Of a DNA stretch of 64,000 nt, positions 54,665-63,909 are shown piece by piece. This DNA is from Cyanobacteria bacterium UBA5018 (GTDB taxonomy: Bacteria > Cyanobacteriota > Cyanobacteriia > PCC-6307 > Cyanobiaceae), in NCBI GenBank assembly GCA_002396505.1, contig DGYA01000124.1:8527-72526 (forward strand), written 5' to 3'. A model generated the notes under the pieces. The model was given only the letters and a program-made list of their open reading frames with translations. It had not been told where the DNA came from and ran no database searches. Each line of letters opens with the position of its first letter. The first letter of the stretch is position 1. The position numbers and the translations under genes were made by a program.

Positions 54665-54832
54665 ATGGACACCAGTCGCCTGCTGCTGGCTTTTCTCACC
54701 TTTGGCGCAGCCTGTACCACTCTCTGGGCCTGGCTGTTGGCTAGCGCCGCAGATCAACCGCAAAGCTCTTCAGCGGTGCAGCAGCGTGCCCCCCTGACTT
54801 CGCCGCCAAGGCCCGAGCGGAGCAGGTCATGA
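54665..54832 (+). CDS. Small membrane protein of 55 residues
   Basis: ATG 54665, just after AAGAG, opens a 55-codon frame: MDTSRLLLAFLTFGAACTTL then WAWLLASAAD and a polar Pro/Ser/Arg tail. One membrane helix. It is divergent from the protease gene and 10 bp upstream of the next small membrane gene, with which it probably forms a transcript. No family recognised. Confidence 0.6.
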   Translation: MDTSRLLLAFLTFGAACTTLWAWLLASAADQPQSSSAVQQRAPLTSPPRPERSRS

Positions 54833-54842
54833 TGGTTCGACC

Positions 54843-55148
54843 ATGGGCAGTGGCCAGAATCCACTGCCCGGCGGCCTGGTCATGAACGCCCTGCTCTCCC
54901 AGATCTTTCCGCTGATCTACGGGCTGTGCTTTTTATTGCTGCTCTGGCAGGCCTTTCAGGTGATGCGCCGCGGCTTCTCGGCCGTCCCCAGGCCCGGAGA
55001 TGTGATCGCTGGGGACCGCACCGGACGCCCCACCATTCACCCCGAACTGCTCGATGCCGAAGGTCGCATCACCAAGGAAAACCTGCTCACGGTGCGCTTC
55101 AGCGACCAAGCCAACGACCAGCAGGCTCAGGAGCCGCCCGCTGAATAG
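54843..55148 (+). CDS. DUF2973-like membrane protein
   Basis: A 101-residue protein with one hydrophobic segment (IFPLIYGLCFLLLLWQAFQV) and a conserved-looking cytosolic tail including DRTGRPTIHPELLDAEGRIT and ENLLTVRF. The layout matches cyanobacterial DUF2973 proteins of unknown role. ATG 54882 (MNALLSQIF) is an alternative start. Confidence 0.7.
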   Translation: MGSGQNPLPGGLVMNALLSQIFPLIYGLCFLLLLWQAFQVMRRGFSAVPRPGDVIAGDRTGRPTIHPELLDAEGRITKENLLTVRFSDQANDQQAQEPPAE

Positions 55149-55165
55149 GCTCGCTGGTGTGACTC

Positions 55166-55588
55166 GTGAGATTGCAGGTGGAACAAAGGCCAGAACAGCG
55201 TGCGGTCGATCAGCGCACCAGGATTGTGGCCGCGGTCCTGCGCACGCTCAAACTGCCCCCCCGCTTTCGCCTCAAGCTGGTGAAGGAAGACCCGGTGCGC
55301 CTGGAGCTGAGCCTCACCCCCGCCTATGGCAAGGCGCCGATCCTGGTGGGCCTGGTGGAATCCCAGGATCTGGTGGCCCGCCGCGATCGGGAGGGCCGCA
55401 TCCCCCGCGATCTGCCGGGCACCTGGGATTGGACGGTGCGCCACGGCAAGGTGAGCACCGGCGGCTGGAATCCCTTTCTGAAAGAAGCCCTGCAGACGAT
55501 TTTTGAAACGGGTCTGCCGGCGATCCTTTACGAAGAGACCACCGGTGAGGATTACCACCCCGTGGACGGCATGCGCCACGTGCGCTGA
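55166..55588 (+). CDS. Conserved cyanobacterial hypothetical protein
   Basis: A 140-residue soluble alpha/beta protein from a GTG at 55166. Striking segments are TLKLPPRFRLKLVKEDPVRL, PAYGKAPILVGLVESQDLVA and GTWDWTVRHGKVSTGGWNPF. No known motif. It lies 17 bp after the DUF2973-like gene and is probably co-transcribed with it. Confidence 0.7.
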   Translation: MRLQVEQRPEQRAVDQRTRIVAAVLRTLKLPPRFRLKLVKEDPVRLELSLTPAYGKAPILVGLVESQDLVARRDREGRIPRDLPGTWDWTVRHGKVSTGGWNPFLKEALQTIFETGLPAILYEETTGEDYHPVDGMRHVR

Positions 55589-55604
55589 GGTCCCTGAGCT
55601 AACG

Positions 55605-55660
55605 GCCCTGCACTGATGCCCCAGCACTGATGCCCCAGCACTGATGCCCCAGCACTGATG
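55605..55660 (+). repeat. 14-bp repeat ending at the hrpB start codon
   Basis: Units CCCCAGCACTGATG at 55619-55632, 55633-55646 and 55647-55660, preceded by a 13-14-base variant. Each unit ends in ATG (55616, 55630, 55644, 55658) and the last ATG is the hrpB start. A unit of 14 bp puts the ATGs in different frames; each upstream one is followed by its own stop or frame. Confidence 0.9.
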
Positions 55661-58288
55661 GCTTCCCTGCCGAGACCGCGGCAGCCACTGCCCATCGACA
55701 GCCTGCTGGCAGCCATCGGCGAGGCCCTGGCTCCGCCAGGAGCCACCCTGGTTTTGCACGCCCCGCCGGGAGCTGGCAAGACCAGCCGCGTGCCCCTCTG
55801 CCTGCTGGAAGGCCTTGAGCCAGGCGGCAAGGATCAAATCTGGATGCTGGAGCCGCGCCGCATCGCCGCCAAATCGGCAGCGATGCGGCTAGCTGCGGAA
55901 CTGAACGAACCGGTGGGCCAGCGGGTGGGCTACAGCGTGAGGCTGGAATCGCGCCGCTCCAGCGCCACCCGCATCGAGGTGCTCACCACCGGCGTGTTTT
56001 TAAGGCGCCTGCAGGCGGACCCAGCGCTGGAGGGGGTGCGCTACCTGCTCTTCGATGAATTCCACGAGCGGGGCGCCGATACCGACCTGGCCCTGGCCCT
56101 GGTGCGCCAGGCCCGCAGTCTGCTAACCCCAGAGCTGCGCATCGCCCTGATGTCGGCCACCCTGGCGGCCGCCCCCCTGGCCGCGGCGATCGAGGGAGCC
56201 CAGGTGCTCAGCAGCCAGGGGCGCAGCCATGCCGTGGCCATCAGCCATCAACCGGCGAGGCCCATGGAGCGGCTGGAGCGGCAGGTGCTACGGGCCCTGG
56301 AGAGCCACTGGCTGGATCAGCGCGGTGCCGCCGGAGACACCGCCCTGGTGTTCCTGCCGGGCCAGCGGGAGATCCAGGCCTGTCTCAGAACCATTCAAGA
56401 CACCAGCTGGGGTGGCTCGATCGAATGCACCCCCCTGCATGGAAACCTGCCGCTGGCGGCCCAGGGCCGGGCGATCAGCCCAGCCACCAGTCCGGCCGGC
56501 AAGGTGGTGCTGGCCACCAACCTGGCCGAGAGTTCGCTGACGATTGCCGGGGTCAACCTGGTGATCGACAGCGGCTTGACTCGCCGCAGCCGCTTCGATC
56601 CGGTCACCGGCATGGCCGCTCTGGTGACCCTGCCCGCCAGCCAGGCCAGCGCCGAGCAGCGGGCCGGCCGGGCCGGACGCCTGGCAGCTGGTCGCTGCAT
56701 TCGCCTCTGGAGCCCGGCGGAGCAGCAACGCCGCCCCAGCTTCGATCCACCGGAGCTAACAGAGACCGATCCACTGCCGCTGGCACTACAGCTGGCCCAA
56801 TGGGGGGATCCGCTTGGCGAGCAACTGGATTGGCTCGATCCGCCACCAAAACGGGCCCTGGAGGAAGCCAGGCAGCTGCTGCTGCAGCTCGATGCCCTTA
56901 ACGCCGAGGGAACGATCCTGCCCCACGGCCGTCAACTGGCCCAGCTGGGTCTGCACCCACGCCTGGGGCAGCTGCTCCTACTCGCCCACGCCCAGGGGCA
57001 ATTGGAGCTGGGCTGTGAACTGGCCGCCCTGCTGAGCGAGAGAGATCCCCTGGAGAGCGAGCAGCTTGGCTGCGATCTGCTGCTGCGTCTTGATTGGTTG
57101 CGGGGAGGCGGCCCAGACCGCAGGCGCCAGCAATATCAACAAATAAAGGAGCAGCTGCGACGCCAGGTGCTGGCCAGTGCCGGCAGATCGGATACGGGCG
57201 CCAGGGCGGTCGATGGCGCCAGGACCGACAGAGGGACCGATGCTTCGCCTTACCAGCGGCACCAAAGCGAAGGGCTGCTAGCGGCGCTGCTGGTCGCCCA
57301 GGCCTATCCGGAGCGGTTGGCCCTGAATCGCGACGGCCAGGCCGGTCGCTTTTTGATGCGCAGCGGCCGCGGCGCCAAGCTTCACCCCAGCGATCCCCTA
57401 GCCCACTGCGAAGCCCTGGCGGTGGCCAGCGCCGATGGCCAGGCAGCCTATTGCCAGGCAACGGAAGCCAGGATTCAGCTGGCCCTGGCCCTGGGGCGCA
57501 GCGCTGTGCTGGAGCTGGCGGCAGCGGCAACAATCAGTCGCGAACGGCTGGCCAGCTGGGATAGCGCCGCCGGCCGGGTGCGCCGAGAAGAGCTGCTGCG
57601 GCTCGATGCCCTGGTGCTGGAGCGGCGGGGTTGGAGTGGCCCTGCCCAGCCAGGGGATCAGGAGGCGGTGCAGGCGGCCCTGCTGGCTGGCCTGCGGGAA
57701 CGCGGCCTGGCGGTGCTGCCCTGGACGCCGGAACGCCGCCAGCTCCAGGGCCGCCTGCAGCTGGCCCACCGTCAACTGGGAGCCCCCTGGCCTGCCAGTG
57801 ACTCCAAGGATTTGTTGCAGACGCTGGACCAGTGGTTGGCTCCCCATCTGGAGGGAATCGGCAGCATCGATGAGTTGCAGCGCCTGGATCTAGACGAGGC
57901 CCTCTGGCGCCAGGCCCCCTGGGAGCAGCGACGGGAGCTGGATCGGTTGCTGCCGAGCCGGCTGAGCGTGCCCTCCGGCCGCCAAGTGCCCCTGGACTAC
58001 GGCGGCGAGCGGCCGGTGCTGGCGGTGAAACTGCAGGAAATGTTCGGCCTGCGGCACACCCCCACCCTGCTGGATGGCCAGTTGGCGGTGACAGTGCACC
58101 TGCTCACCCCCGCTGGTCAACTGGCAGCAATCACCCAAGATCTGGGCGGTTTCTGGGATCACGGCTACGACCAGGTGCGCCGGGAACTGCGGGGTCGCTA
58201 TCCAAAACACCCCTGGCCCGCAGATCCTCGCGAGGCAGTCGCCACAGCCTTCACCAAGGCCCGGCTAGCGCGGCAGGCACAAACGTAG
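55658..58288 (+). CDS. hrpB: ATP-dependent helicase HrpB
   Basis: An 876-residue DEAH-box helicase. Motif I LHAPPGAGKTSRVPLCLLE near residue 30, motif II LFDEFHERGADTDLALAL near 130, motif III LMSATLAAAP near 165, motif V VLATNLAESSLTIAGVNLVI near 285, motif VI SAEQRAGRAGRLAAGRCIRL near 330. The C-terminal HrpB domain ends with GGFWDHGYDQVRRELRGRYP. A loop near residues 510-530 has a repetitive insert (GARAVDGARTDRGTD). Full length for the family. Start ATG lies in a 14-bp repeat. Confidence 0.94.
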   Translation: MASLPRPRQPLPIDSLLAAIGEALAPPGATLVLHAPPGAGKTSRVPLCLLEGLEPGGKDQIWMLEPRRIAAKSAAMRLAAELNEPVGQRVGYSVRLESRRSSATRIEVLTTGVFLRRLQADPALEGVRYLLFDEFHERGADTDLALALVRQARSLLTPELRIALMSATLAAAPLAAAIEGAQVLSSQGRSHAVAISHQPARPMERLERQVLRALESHWLDQRGAAGDTALVFLPGQREIQACLRTIQDTSWGGSIECTPLHGNLPLAAQGRAISPATSPAGKVVLATNLAESSLTIAGVNLVIDSGLTRRSRFDPVTGMAALVTLPASQASAEQRAGRAGRLAAGRCIRLWSPAEQQRRPSFDPPELTETDPLPLALQLAQWGDPLGEQLDWLDPPPKRALEEARQLLLQLDALNAEGTILPHGRQLAQLGLHPRLGQLLLLAHAQGQLELGCELAALLSERDPLESEQLGCDLLLRLDWLRGGGPDRRRQQYQQIKEQLRRQVLASAGRSDTGARAVDGARTDRGTDASPYQRHQSEGLLAALLVAQAYPERLALNRDGQAGRFLMRSGRGAKLHPSDPLAHCEALAVASADGQAAYCQATEARIQLALALGRSAVLELAAAATISRERLASWDSAAGRVRREELLRLDALVLERRGWSGPAQPGDQEAVQAALLAGLRERGLAVLPWTPERRQLQGRLQLAHRQLGAPWPASDSKDLLQTLDQWLAPHLEGIGSIDELQRLDLDEALWRQAPWEQRRELDRLLPSRLSVPSGRQVPLDYGGERPVLAVKLQEMFGLRHTPTLLDGQLAVTVHLLTPAGQLAAITQDLGGFWDHGYDQVRRELRGRYPKHPWPADPREAVATAFTKARLARQAQT

Positions 58289-58306
58289 AACCAATCCAAA
58301 AACCGC

Positions 58307-59173
58307 TCATCGCTGCAGTTCTGCTTGCATGTCGCCGAGCAAATAGCCAAAACCAAAATGAATCAGGCCCTCAACGATCCCCTCGCAGCCCTGGGCCCTG
58401 GCCAGATAAGTGTGGGGCAGCTCTGGTAATTGCAGCTGCAGCGCCGGTTCTGCGTTACCCACCATCACTCCCGCCAAGCCAGTTTCAAACATGGCCAAAT
58501 CGTTGAGGCTGTCACCGGCGGTCACCACCCGGTGCCGGTCCAGCTGCAACCAATCCAATAGGGCCAGCAAGGTGGAGCCCTTGTTCACTCCGGCCGGCAA
58601 TACATCAAAATAGCGATCGTCAGAGATCAGGCAGTCAACCCCGTGGGCCTCAATGCGAGCGATCAGGGCCGAATCAAATAATTCTGGATCATAGGAAAAG
58701 GCCAGACGCCGATCCACGCTGATCGGCTGGGGTGATAACCCAGGCACGTCCACTAGTAGCTGGGCCAGCAATTCCGACTTGCCAGCCCAAAGGGCCTCAA
58801 TTGGCTCCATGGCTGGAGGCACCAGCGCCAAACTGACCCCGCAGGCCACCGTGCAGCCCACATCGCCAATCACCAGATGGGGAGCCGCCAGTCCATGGCT
58901 GGCATCCGTCGCCAGCACTCGGGCCACGGATTGCAGGTCGCGACCGGTGCAGAACACATGCAAAACCCGCTGCCGCTCCCTTGCCAGCCAGGCATAGAAG
59001 CGCCGTCGCCAGGCCAGCGAGCCCCCCAGCAGGGTGCCATCGAGATCGGTCACCAACACAAGCTGGGGATCCTGGGGCAGGGGGGCCCCGAGGTGCTGCT
59101 CCAACTGCTGACGAGAGACGGGCGACAGCACAGGGCGAAACCTTGAGAACAACAGATCAAAAGTCAAAGCCAC
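58307..59173 (-). CDS. HAD-IIB phosphatase, sucrose-phosphate phosphatase-like
   Basis: A 288-residue HAD protein of the S6PP family. Motif I LVTDLDGTLLGGSLAW near residue 41 has both Asp residues; motif IV VTAGDSLNDLAMFETG is near 217 with K/N of VNKGSTLLALL before it. Family members dephosphorylate sucrose-6F-phosphate or glucosyl/mannosyl-glycerate phosphates, compatible-solute pathways in marine and brackish cyanobacteria. The exact substrate is not decidable here. ATG at 59173. Confidence 0.85.
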   Translation of the reverse strand: MALTFDLLFSRFRPVLSPVSRQQLEQHLGAPLPQDPQLVLVTDLDGTLLGGSLAWRRRFYAWLARERQRVLHVFCTGRDLQSVARVLATDASHGLAAPHLVIGDVGCTVACGVSLALVPPAMEPIEALWAGKSELLAQLLVDVPGLSPQPISVDRRLAFSYDPELFDSALIARIEAHGVDCLISDDRYFDVLPAGVNKGSTLLALLDWLQLDRHRVVTAGDSLNDLAMFETGLAGVMVGNAEPALQLQLPELPHTYLARAQGCEGIVEGLIHFGFGYLLGDMQAELQR

Positions 59174-59609
59174 AGCTGGGCCCGGGAGCCCCTGAAAAAC
59201 CTAGACAGGCCAGAGAGGAAACTGCTGCACAATGGCTCACGAACATAAAAACGAATTATTTTGCATTCATCTCTGGCAAACACATCCTGGGGATACCATC
59301 GAAAATCGCTATTTCCGAGCCCCTAGCACCTGACCACCTTTACAGCGCCATCGCTACCTTGGCCGATGGGTTCTGGCCCATTGGATCTGGCCAAAGGCAA
59401 CACCGCTACAGCAAGTCTGCTACTCCAGCTGGGGAAACCGATGCAGCTGCCGGGGAGCCCCCCGAAGCAACCTGGAGCGGCGCTGCCAACAGCTGTGCAA
59501 GCGATGCCCCAGCAAAGGGGGGCACCTCCCAGGGGGCAGGTCCCAGGGGCCAGGTCCCAGGGGGCAGGCGCGTTCCAGCTGACAAAATAAAAAACCTCGC
59601 CAGCAAGGA
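59174..59609. other. Gap with a short repeat before the xse cluster
   Basis: About 435 bp without a gene. 59520-59572 holds about three units of 16-17 bp (GGTCCCAGGGGGCAGG). 59240-59300 is AT-rich and may contain promoters. Confidence 0.65.
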
Positions 59610-59786
59610 TTGGCTCGCTACTTCGTCAAAAATCGCCGCGACGGTGCCCGGCTGCTCAGCTCGGCCCTGGTGATCACCGGCTCCGCCCTGTTCCGCCTCG
59701 ATCACCCGATCGGCCAATTGCTGGCCCTGATCGGCGCCATGGTGTGCATCTACTGGTGGTTCTGCTACCGACAGCTGCAAAACTGA
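59610..59786 (+). CDS. Small membrane protein coupled to xseA
   Basis: A 58-residue frame with a TTG start: ARYFVKNRRDGARLLSSALV, then a first hydrophobic run, SALFRLDHPIGQ, and IGAMVCIYWWFCYRQLQN. Two membrane segments with a basic N-terminus. The stop overlaps the xseA ATG by one base (TGATG), which supports it being a real translated gene. Family unknown. Confidence 0.6.
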   Translation: MARYFVKNRRDGARLLSSALVITGSALFRLDHPIGQLLALIGAMVCIYWWFCYRQLQN

Positions 59787-61006
59787 TGGCCAGCGCAGCG
59801 CTGGATGGTCAGCTGGGCGCCAGGCTCCTGAACAGCTCGCTGGCCGGGCGCGATGGGGGTATGCCGCGCTACGACGTGACAGCCCTGAACCAATCCATCG
59901 CCAACCTGCTGGAACGGGGCTTTGCGCCGCGGTTTCTGCTGGATGCCACCGTGAGCAGGCCCCAACTGAAAAAGGGCCATCTCTGGCTCAGCTTGGTGGA
60001 TCAGCAATCTTCTATCAATGCGGTGATCTGGGCCTCCCAAATTGCCAAATTGAGCTACCTGCCCCAAGACGGGGACGGGGTCGTGGTGGTGGGAAAGCTC
60101 AACTTCTGGGCCAACCGCGCCAACCTCAGCGTCCAGGTTTTGGACGTCCGCCCCAGTCTCAGCAGCGTGCTGCGGCAATTCGAGCAGGTAAAGGAACGAC
60201 TGGAACCCGAGGGACTGTTCGAGCCGAGCCGCAAGCGTCCCCTGCCAGCGGCGGCCAGGGGGGTGGCATTGCTCACCAGTGTGCCCAGCTCGGCCCTGGC
60301 GGACATGTTGCGCACCGCCGCTGAACGCTGGCCTGGCACCCGTCTGCTGGTGGTGCCGATACCGGTGCAAGGCCAGGTGGAGCAACGCATCTGCCAGGCC
60401 CTGGAGGCCACCTGGCGCCGAGCCGGAGCCGAGGGGATCGAGGCAATAGTGCTGGCCCGAGGCGGCGGCAGCCGCGAAGACCTAGCGGTCTTCGACTCTG
60501 AGGCCCTGGCCCGACTCCTGGCCCGAAGCCCCCTACCGGTGGTCACTGGCCTGGGCCATGAGGATGACATCACCATTGCCGATCTGGTGGCCGATTACCG
60601 CGCCGCCACCCCCACCGCCGCCATCGTGGCCCTACTCCCCGACCGCCGGGCGGCCTTGGCCAGCCTGAAGCAGGATCGCCAACAACTCGCCAGGCTGGTG
60701 TCACTGCGATTGGGCGCCGAGCGGCACCAACTGCGCCAGCTGCGGGAGCGGCTGCTGGCCGTGCATCCAGGGTTGCTGCTCGCCGCTAGGCGACGCGATT
60801 TGCAGCAGGCCCAGCGACTGCTGCAGGCCCTTTCACCCCAGCAATTGCTGGAACGTGGCTTCACCCTGGTGCGCAATGGCCAGGGGCAACTGGTGCGCTC
60901 GGTGACGCAGCTACAGCCAGGAGAGATGCTGGAAGTGCAATTAGCAGATGGCCGCGCGGAGACAGAACTGCGTCATATTTATCCCACCATGTCAAGCCCA
61001 GGCTGA
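59786..61006 (+). CDS. xseA: Exodeoxyribonuclease VII large subunit
   Basis: A 406-residue XseA, the catalytic subunit of a single-strand-specific nuclease. An OB-fold N-terminus (GFAPRFLLDATVSRPQLKKG, HLWLSLVDQQSS) is followed by the catalytic domain with VALLTSVPSSALADML, IVLARGGGSREDLAVFDSEA and VVTGLGHEDDITIADLVADY. The C-terminal ERGFTLVRNGQGQLV is typical. ATG 59786 after the small ORF is chosen; an earlier in-frame start at 59744 overlaps it. Confidence 0.95.
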   Translation: MASAALDGQLGARLLNSSLAGRDGGMPRYDVTALNQSIANLLERGFAPRFLLDATVSRPQLKKGHLWLSLVDQQSSINAVIWASQIAKLSYLPQDGDGVVVVGKLNFWANRANLSVQVLDVRPSLSSVLRQFEQVKERLEPEGLFEPSRKRPLPAAARGVALLTSVPSSALADMLRTAAERWPGTRLLVVPIPVQGQVEQRICQALEATWRRAGAEGIEAIVLARGGGSREDLAVFDSEALARLLARSPLPVVTGLGHEDDITIADLVADYRAATPTAAIVALLPDRRAALASLKQDRQQLARLVSLRLGAERHQLRQLRERLLAVHPGLLLAARRRDLQQAQRLLQALSPQQLLERGFTLVRNGQGQLVRSVTQLQPGEMLEVQLADGRAETELRHIYPTMSSPG

Positions 61007-61010
61007 ACCC

Positions 61011-61511
61011 ATGGCCCCAAGCCGCAACCCCAATTTGCCTAGGGAGCCAGGCCCTGACGAACCAGCGGCAGCCACCGCTGGAGCAGACACCACAACCACA
61101 ACCATCTCACCAGCAGCCACTACTCCAACAGCCACTGCCGCAGCGACTGAGCTGCCCGCAGCCAAGCTGGGCCGACGTCGATCTAAAGATCAGAGCGAAT
61201 CTAGCCGATTGAGGACCAAACAAAGCGAGACAAAAATCGAGAGCAGGACCAAACAGCCAACTCCAGATCCCGAGACAGAGCAATCGATCGCCGCCGATCT
61301 GAGCTATGGCGAAGCCCGCATGGCCCTGGAGCTGACCCTGGCTCAGCTGCAGGCCAGCGATCTCGATGTGGAATCAATGACTGGTCTGTTTAGTAGAGCC
61401 CAAAGTTACGCCGCCCGCTGCGAGACTCTGCTATTGCAGGTGGAACAAGAGGTGGCACTATGGGACAGCGACAATCCCGAGCAAGCTCCGCAGCCCTACC
61501 GACCGGTATGA
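61011..61511 (+). CDS. xseB: Exodeoxyribonuclease VII small subunit, extended
   Basis: A 166-residue XseB. The conserved part is the last 70 residues (LSYGEARMALELTLAQLQAS, MTGLFSRAQSYAARCETLL, two antiparallel helices that bind XseA). The usual protein is about 70-80 residues; here about 90 extra residues rich in Thr, Ala, Pro, Lys and Ser precede it, partly repetitive (TTTTTISPAATTPTA). Starts 4 bp after xseA stops. Confidence 0.87.
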   Translation: MAPSRNPNLPREPGPDEPAAATAGADTTTTTISPAATTPTATAAATELPAAKLGRRRSKDQSESSRLRTKQSETKIESRTKQPTPDPETEQSIAADLSYGEARMALELTLAQLQASDLDVESMTGLFSRAQSYAARCETLLLQVEQEVALWDSDNPEQAPQPYRPV

Positions 61512-61539
61512 ACCAAATCATCATCCATTCCCCCCAGCG

Positions 61540-61992
61540 ATGAGCAGGTCCACCCACCCTCTTTCAGTTGCAAACTCCCAGGCAGGAATGCAGCGCCGCC
61601 GCCCCAGCTCAGCAGAGCTGATTTACCTAGCACTGGCAATGGCGGGGGCAGTGATGCCCTGGCTGGCAAATTTGGACTTCATCCGCGAAACCAATGGAGC
61701 CTTTGACATCGGACGCTTTGTGGCGATGGCGTCGGCCAATCCAGCGGCGGCCTCCCTATCGCGAGACCTGGCCATCGGCGCCACGGCCGTGGTCATCTGG
61801 ATGGTAAGAGAATCAAAACGTCTACAGATGCGTGGCCTTGGCTGGGTGTTACTAAGCTGTATTACCCTAGCTTTTGCCTGCGGGGCGCCTTTATTTCTCT
61901 ACCTAAGAGAACGACGCCTGGCAGAGCTAGATCGCGACGCCATTGCCGAGGCGAACCCCAATCCAGCAGACGCCCAAACAGAGGCCACCTGA
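61540..61992 (+). CDS. DUF2834 membrane protein
   Basis: A 150-residue protein with three membrane segments: LIYLALAMAGAVMPWLANL, DLAIGATAVVIWMVRES and GWVLLSCITLAFACGAPLFL. The pattern (FIRETNGAFDIGRFVAMASA between TM1 and TM2, YLRERRLAELDRD at the end) matches DUF2834. Function unknown. Follows xseB by 28 bp. Confidence 0.83.
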   Translation: MSRSTHPLSVANSQAGMQRRRPSSAELIYLALAMAGAVMPWLANLDFIRETNGAFDIGRFVAMASANPAAASLSRDLAIGATAVVIWMVRESKRLQMRGLGWVLLSCITLAFACGAPLFLYLRERRLAELDRDAIAEANPNPADAQTEAT

Positions 61993-62190
61993 TCGCGATC
62001 GGCAACGATCTAGCGGCATCAAACAAACAATAAATACCTAGATATTTGCAGCAGACAGGCATAGGAGACAACCTGAGCAGCTTAACTTTATATGCCAATA
62101 GCTCCAAGGACAAAAGCCGGCAATCGCCCAGTTATCTAGATCTTCCCTATGCAATACAGCAAAAGGGGATCGAATTTTCTACGTACCCGT

Positions 62191-62565
62191 TCAGTCTTCG
62201 ACATCGGTCGCACGCACGTCAATTGTCACCTGACTGGCATCTAAATCAACCACCTGAGCAGGCGCCACGGGAGCCCCAAGGGGCTCCCCAGCGCTGCCAT
62301 TGGAGCCTTCCTGGTAAAGGGTGCCGCAGGCAGGGCAGACTGTGCCGCCAACGCCACTGAAACCGCAAGCAGGACACTGGCGAATCCGGCGCTGCAAAAT
62401 CTGCCAACCGACAAAGCCGACGGCTGCCAAGAACAGGGGTGCGACAAGGATCGTGATCGTTATGCCACCGAGCAGATCCAGCAGCAAGCGTCCGGCTGGC
62501 CCAGGTGCCAGCAACAGGATCGCGGCCATCAGGATCCAGAACCAGGGAATGGATGGGCGTTGCAT
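62191..62565 (-). CDS. Membrane protein with C-terminal zinc ribbon
   Basis: A 124-residue protein from ATG 62565. Two membrane segments (IPWFWILMAAILLL and ITITILVAPLFLAAVGFVGW) precede a zinc ribbon QCPACGFSGVGGTVCPACGT (two CPxCG knuckles) and an acidic tail. A longer in-frame ORF from 62799 overlaps the neighbouring gene and is not credible. Confidence 0.75.
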   Translation of the reverse strand: MQRPSIPWFWILMAAILLLAPGPAGRLLLDLLGGITITILVAPLFLAAVGFVGWQILQRRIRQCPACGFSGVGGTVCPACGTLYQEGSNGSAGEPLGAPVAPAQVVDLDASQVTIDVRATDVED

Positions 62566-62602
62566 AAGCGGCGCAGGCTGCCAGATACCATCTTGGACTA
62601 GA

Positions 62603-63532
62603 TCAGCCTCGTGCCTCAACCAAAGGCCATAGGGATTTCCCCCGCCGACCACGGTCGAGCACCACGCACAGACACTGACCGTAGTAGACAACAGCCGCCA
62701 CCAGCCATACCCACATGGTGAGCAGCAGCACACCGCCCACCACACCATAGGCCTGAAAACGAATACCCAAAAGCACGAGTATTCTACCAAGCAACACATT
62801 CAAAGCGGTAAGCACAATGGCAATAAGCAATGAGCCAGGAACCAATGAGCGCATTTGAATACGCCTAGATGGCAACATCCAAAGAATGAGCAGGGAGGCA
62901 CAAAAGGCCAGTGACATAGAAATAACAAGGCCCATGCCAGAGGACACTGGACGCTGCAGCGGCAAGGAAATAGGCAGCATTGCCAGAAGCCAATTACGCA
63001 CACCTGGCGAACCAAGCAAACGCATACTGGTAAAAATTTGATCGACAACAACAGCGATCCCACAAAGGGCAACCAAAAACAAAGCCTTAAGACGCAACCA
63101 TAGGTAACGACGAATCAACAAGGGCCAAGGAAGATTGTCAAAACCATAGGGCCTATTCCACCAAAGCCGATCGGCACCTCGTTGCAGGGTAAGATACGAA
63201 TTAGTAGCAGTCATTACTAAAACCAAACCACCCAAAAGGCCAGCCCCTAAGCCTTGACGAGTCAAGCGAAGCAAGGTGGAACGCACCACCATCTCAGCAC
63301 CATCGGGCAACAGTTGGCTCGCAAGTTCGATCAAGCGATCCTGCAGCTCACTGGACTGACCCAGTAGTCGAGCAGCAATAGCCAAAGCAATCAGCAAGAT
63401 CGGAAACACTGACTGCAACAAATGGTAAGCAAAAGCGGCGCTTAGATCAATGCAATCAACCCTAAGCCATAACTTGTAAGCACGCCAAAATGGCTTCAAA
63501 CTGCGTCCCAGGGAGGGCCACAAATCGATCAT
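62603..63532 (-). CDS. YihY/virulence factor BrkB family membrane protein
   Basis: A 309-residue integral membrane protein with six helices. Typical segments: FAYHLLQSVFPILLIALAIA, AGLLGGLVLVMTATNSYLTL with QRGADRLW, and YGVVGGVLLLTMWVWLVAAV with YYGQCLCV at the end. The family is widespread and its transport or structural role is unsettled. ATG 63532 gives MIDLWPSLGRSLKPF; ATG 63586 upstream adds 18 unconserved residues. More AT-rich than flanking genes. Confidence 0.9.
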   Translation of the reverse strand: MIDLWPSLGRSLKPFWRAYKLWLRVDCIDLSAAFAYHLLQSVFPILLIALAIAARLLGQSSELQDRLIELASQLLPDGAEMVVRSTLLRLTRQGLGAGLLGGLVLVMTATNSYLTLQRGADRLWWNRPYGFDNLPWPLLIRRYLWLRLKALFLVALCGIAVVVDQIFTSMRLLGSPGVRNWLLAMLPISLPLQRPVSSGMGLVISMSLAFCASLLILWMLPSRRIQMRSLVPGSLLIAIVLTALNVLLGRILVLLGIRFQAYGVVGGVLLLTMWVWLVAAVVYYGQCLCVVLDRGRRGKSLWPLVEARG

Positions 63533-63747
63533 GGCAGCCCAAGTCGCATCACTAAAAGCAAGTGTAAAGCTGCATGCCCAGGCCACCGAACCCTAGACCC
63601 AAGCCTTGACAGAGCTGCCACCCTAGGTTCCTTTGCAGGTCTGGGAGCCATCGCCCCCAAGCCTTGACACAGCTGCCGCCCTAGGTTCCGCTGCTGCCTG
63701 CCCTAGCCTCCATTGCCGCTCCAGGAGCTACTACCGCCATCAGTCCC

Positions 63748-63909
63748 ATCGCAGCCCTAGCTTCCATTGCCTCGCTGATAGCCATCGCAGCCCTAGCTCC
63801 ATTGCCGCGCTGATAGCCATTGCAGCCTTTGGTTCCATCGCCGCTCTGGTAGTCATTGCCGCCCTGGTAACCATCGCCGCTTTGGCAGCTATTGGCGGCA
63901 CCAGGAGCC
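63748..63909. repeat. 18-bp tandem repeat at the right edge
   Basis: Nine head-to-tail units of 18 bp (one of 17, one of 19), for example ATTGCCGCGCTGATAGCC and ATCGCCGCTCTGGTAGTC. They read as IAALIAIAAFG-type text in one frame. Related but looser repeats with CCTAGGTTCC words cover 63600-63747. No gene is convincing between 63533 and the window end. Confidence 0.9.

Noticed and set aside
62566..62799. N-terminal extension of the zinc-ribbon protein
   Set aside because: It is Cys/Trp-rich antisense text of the YihY/BrkB gene; ATG 62565 gives a sensible membrane protein.
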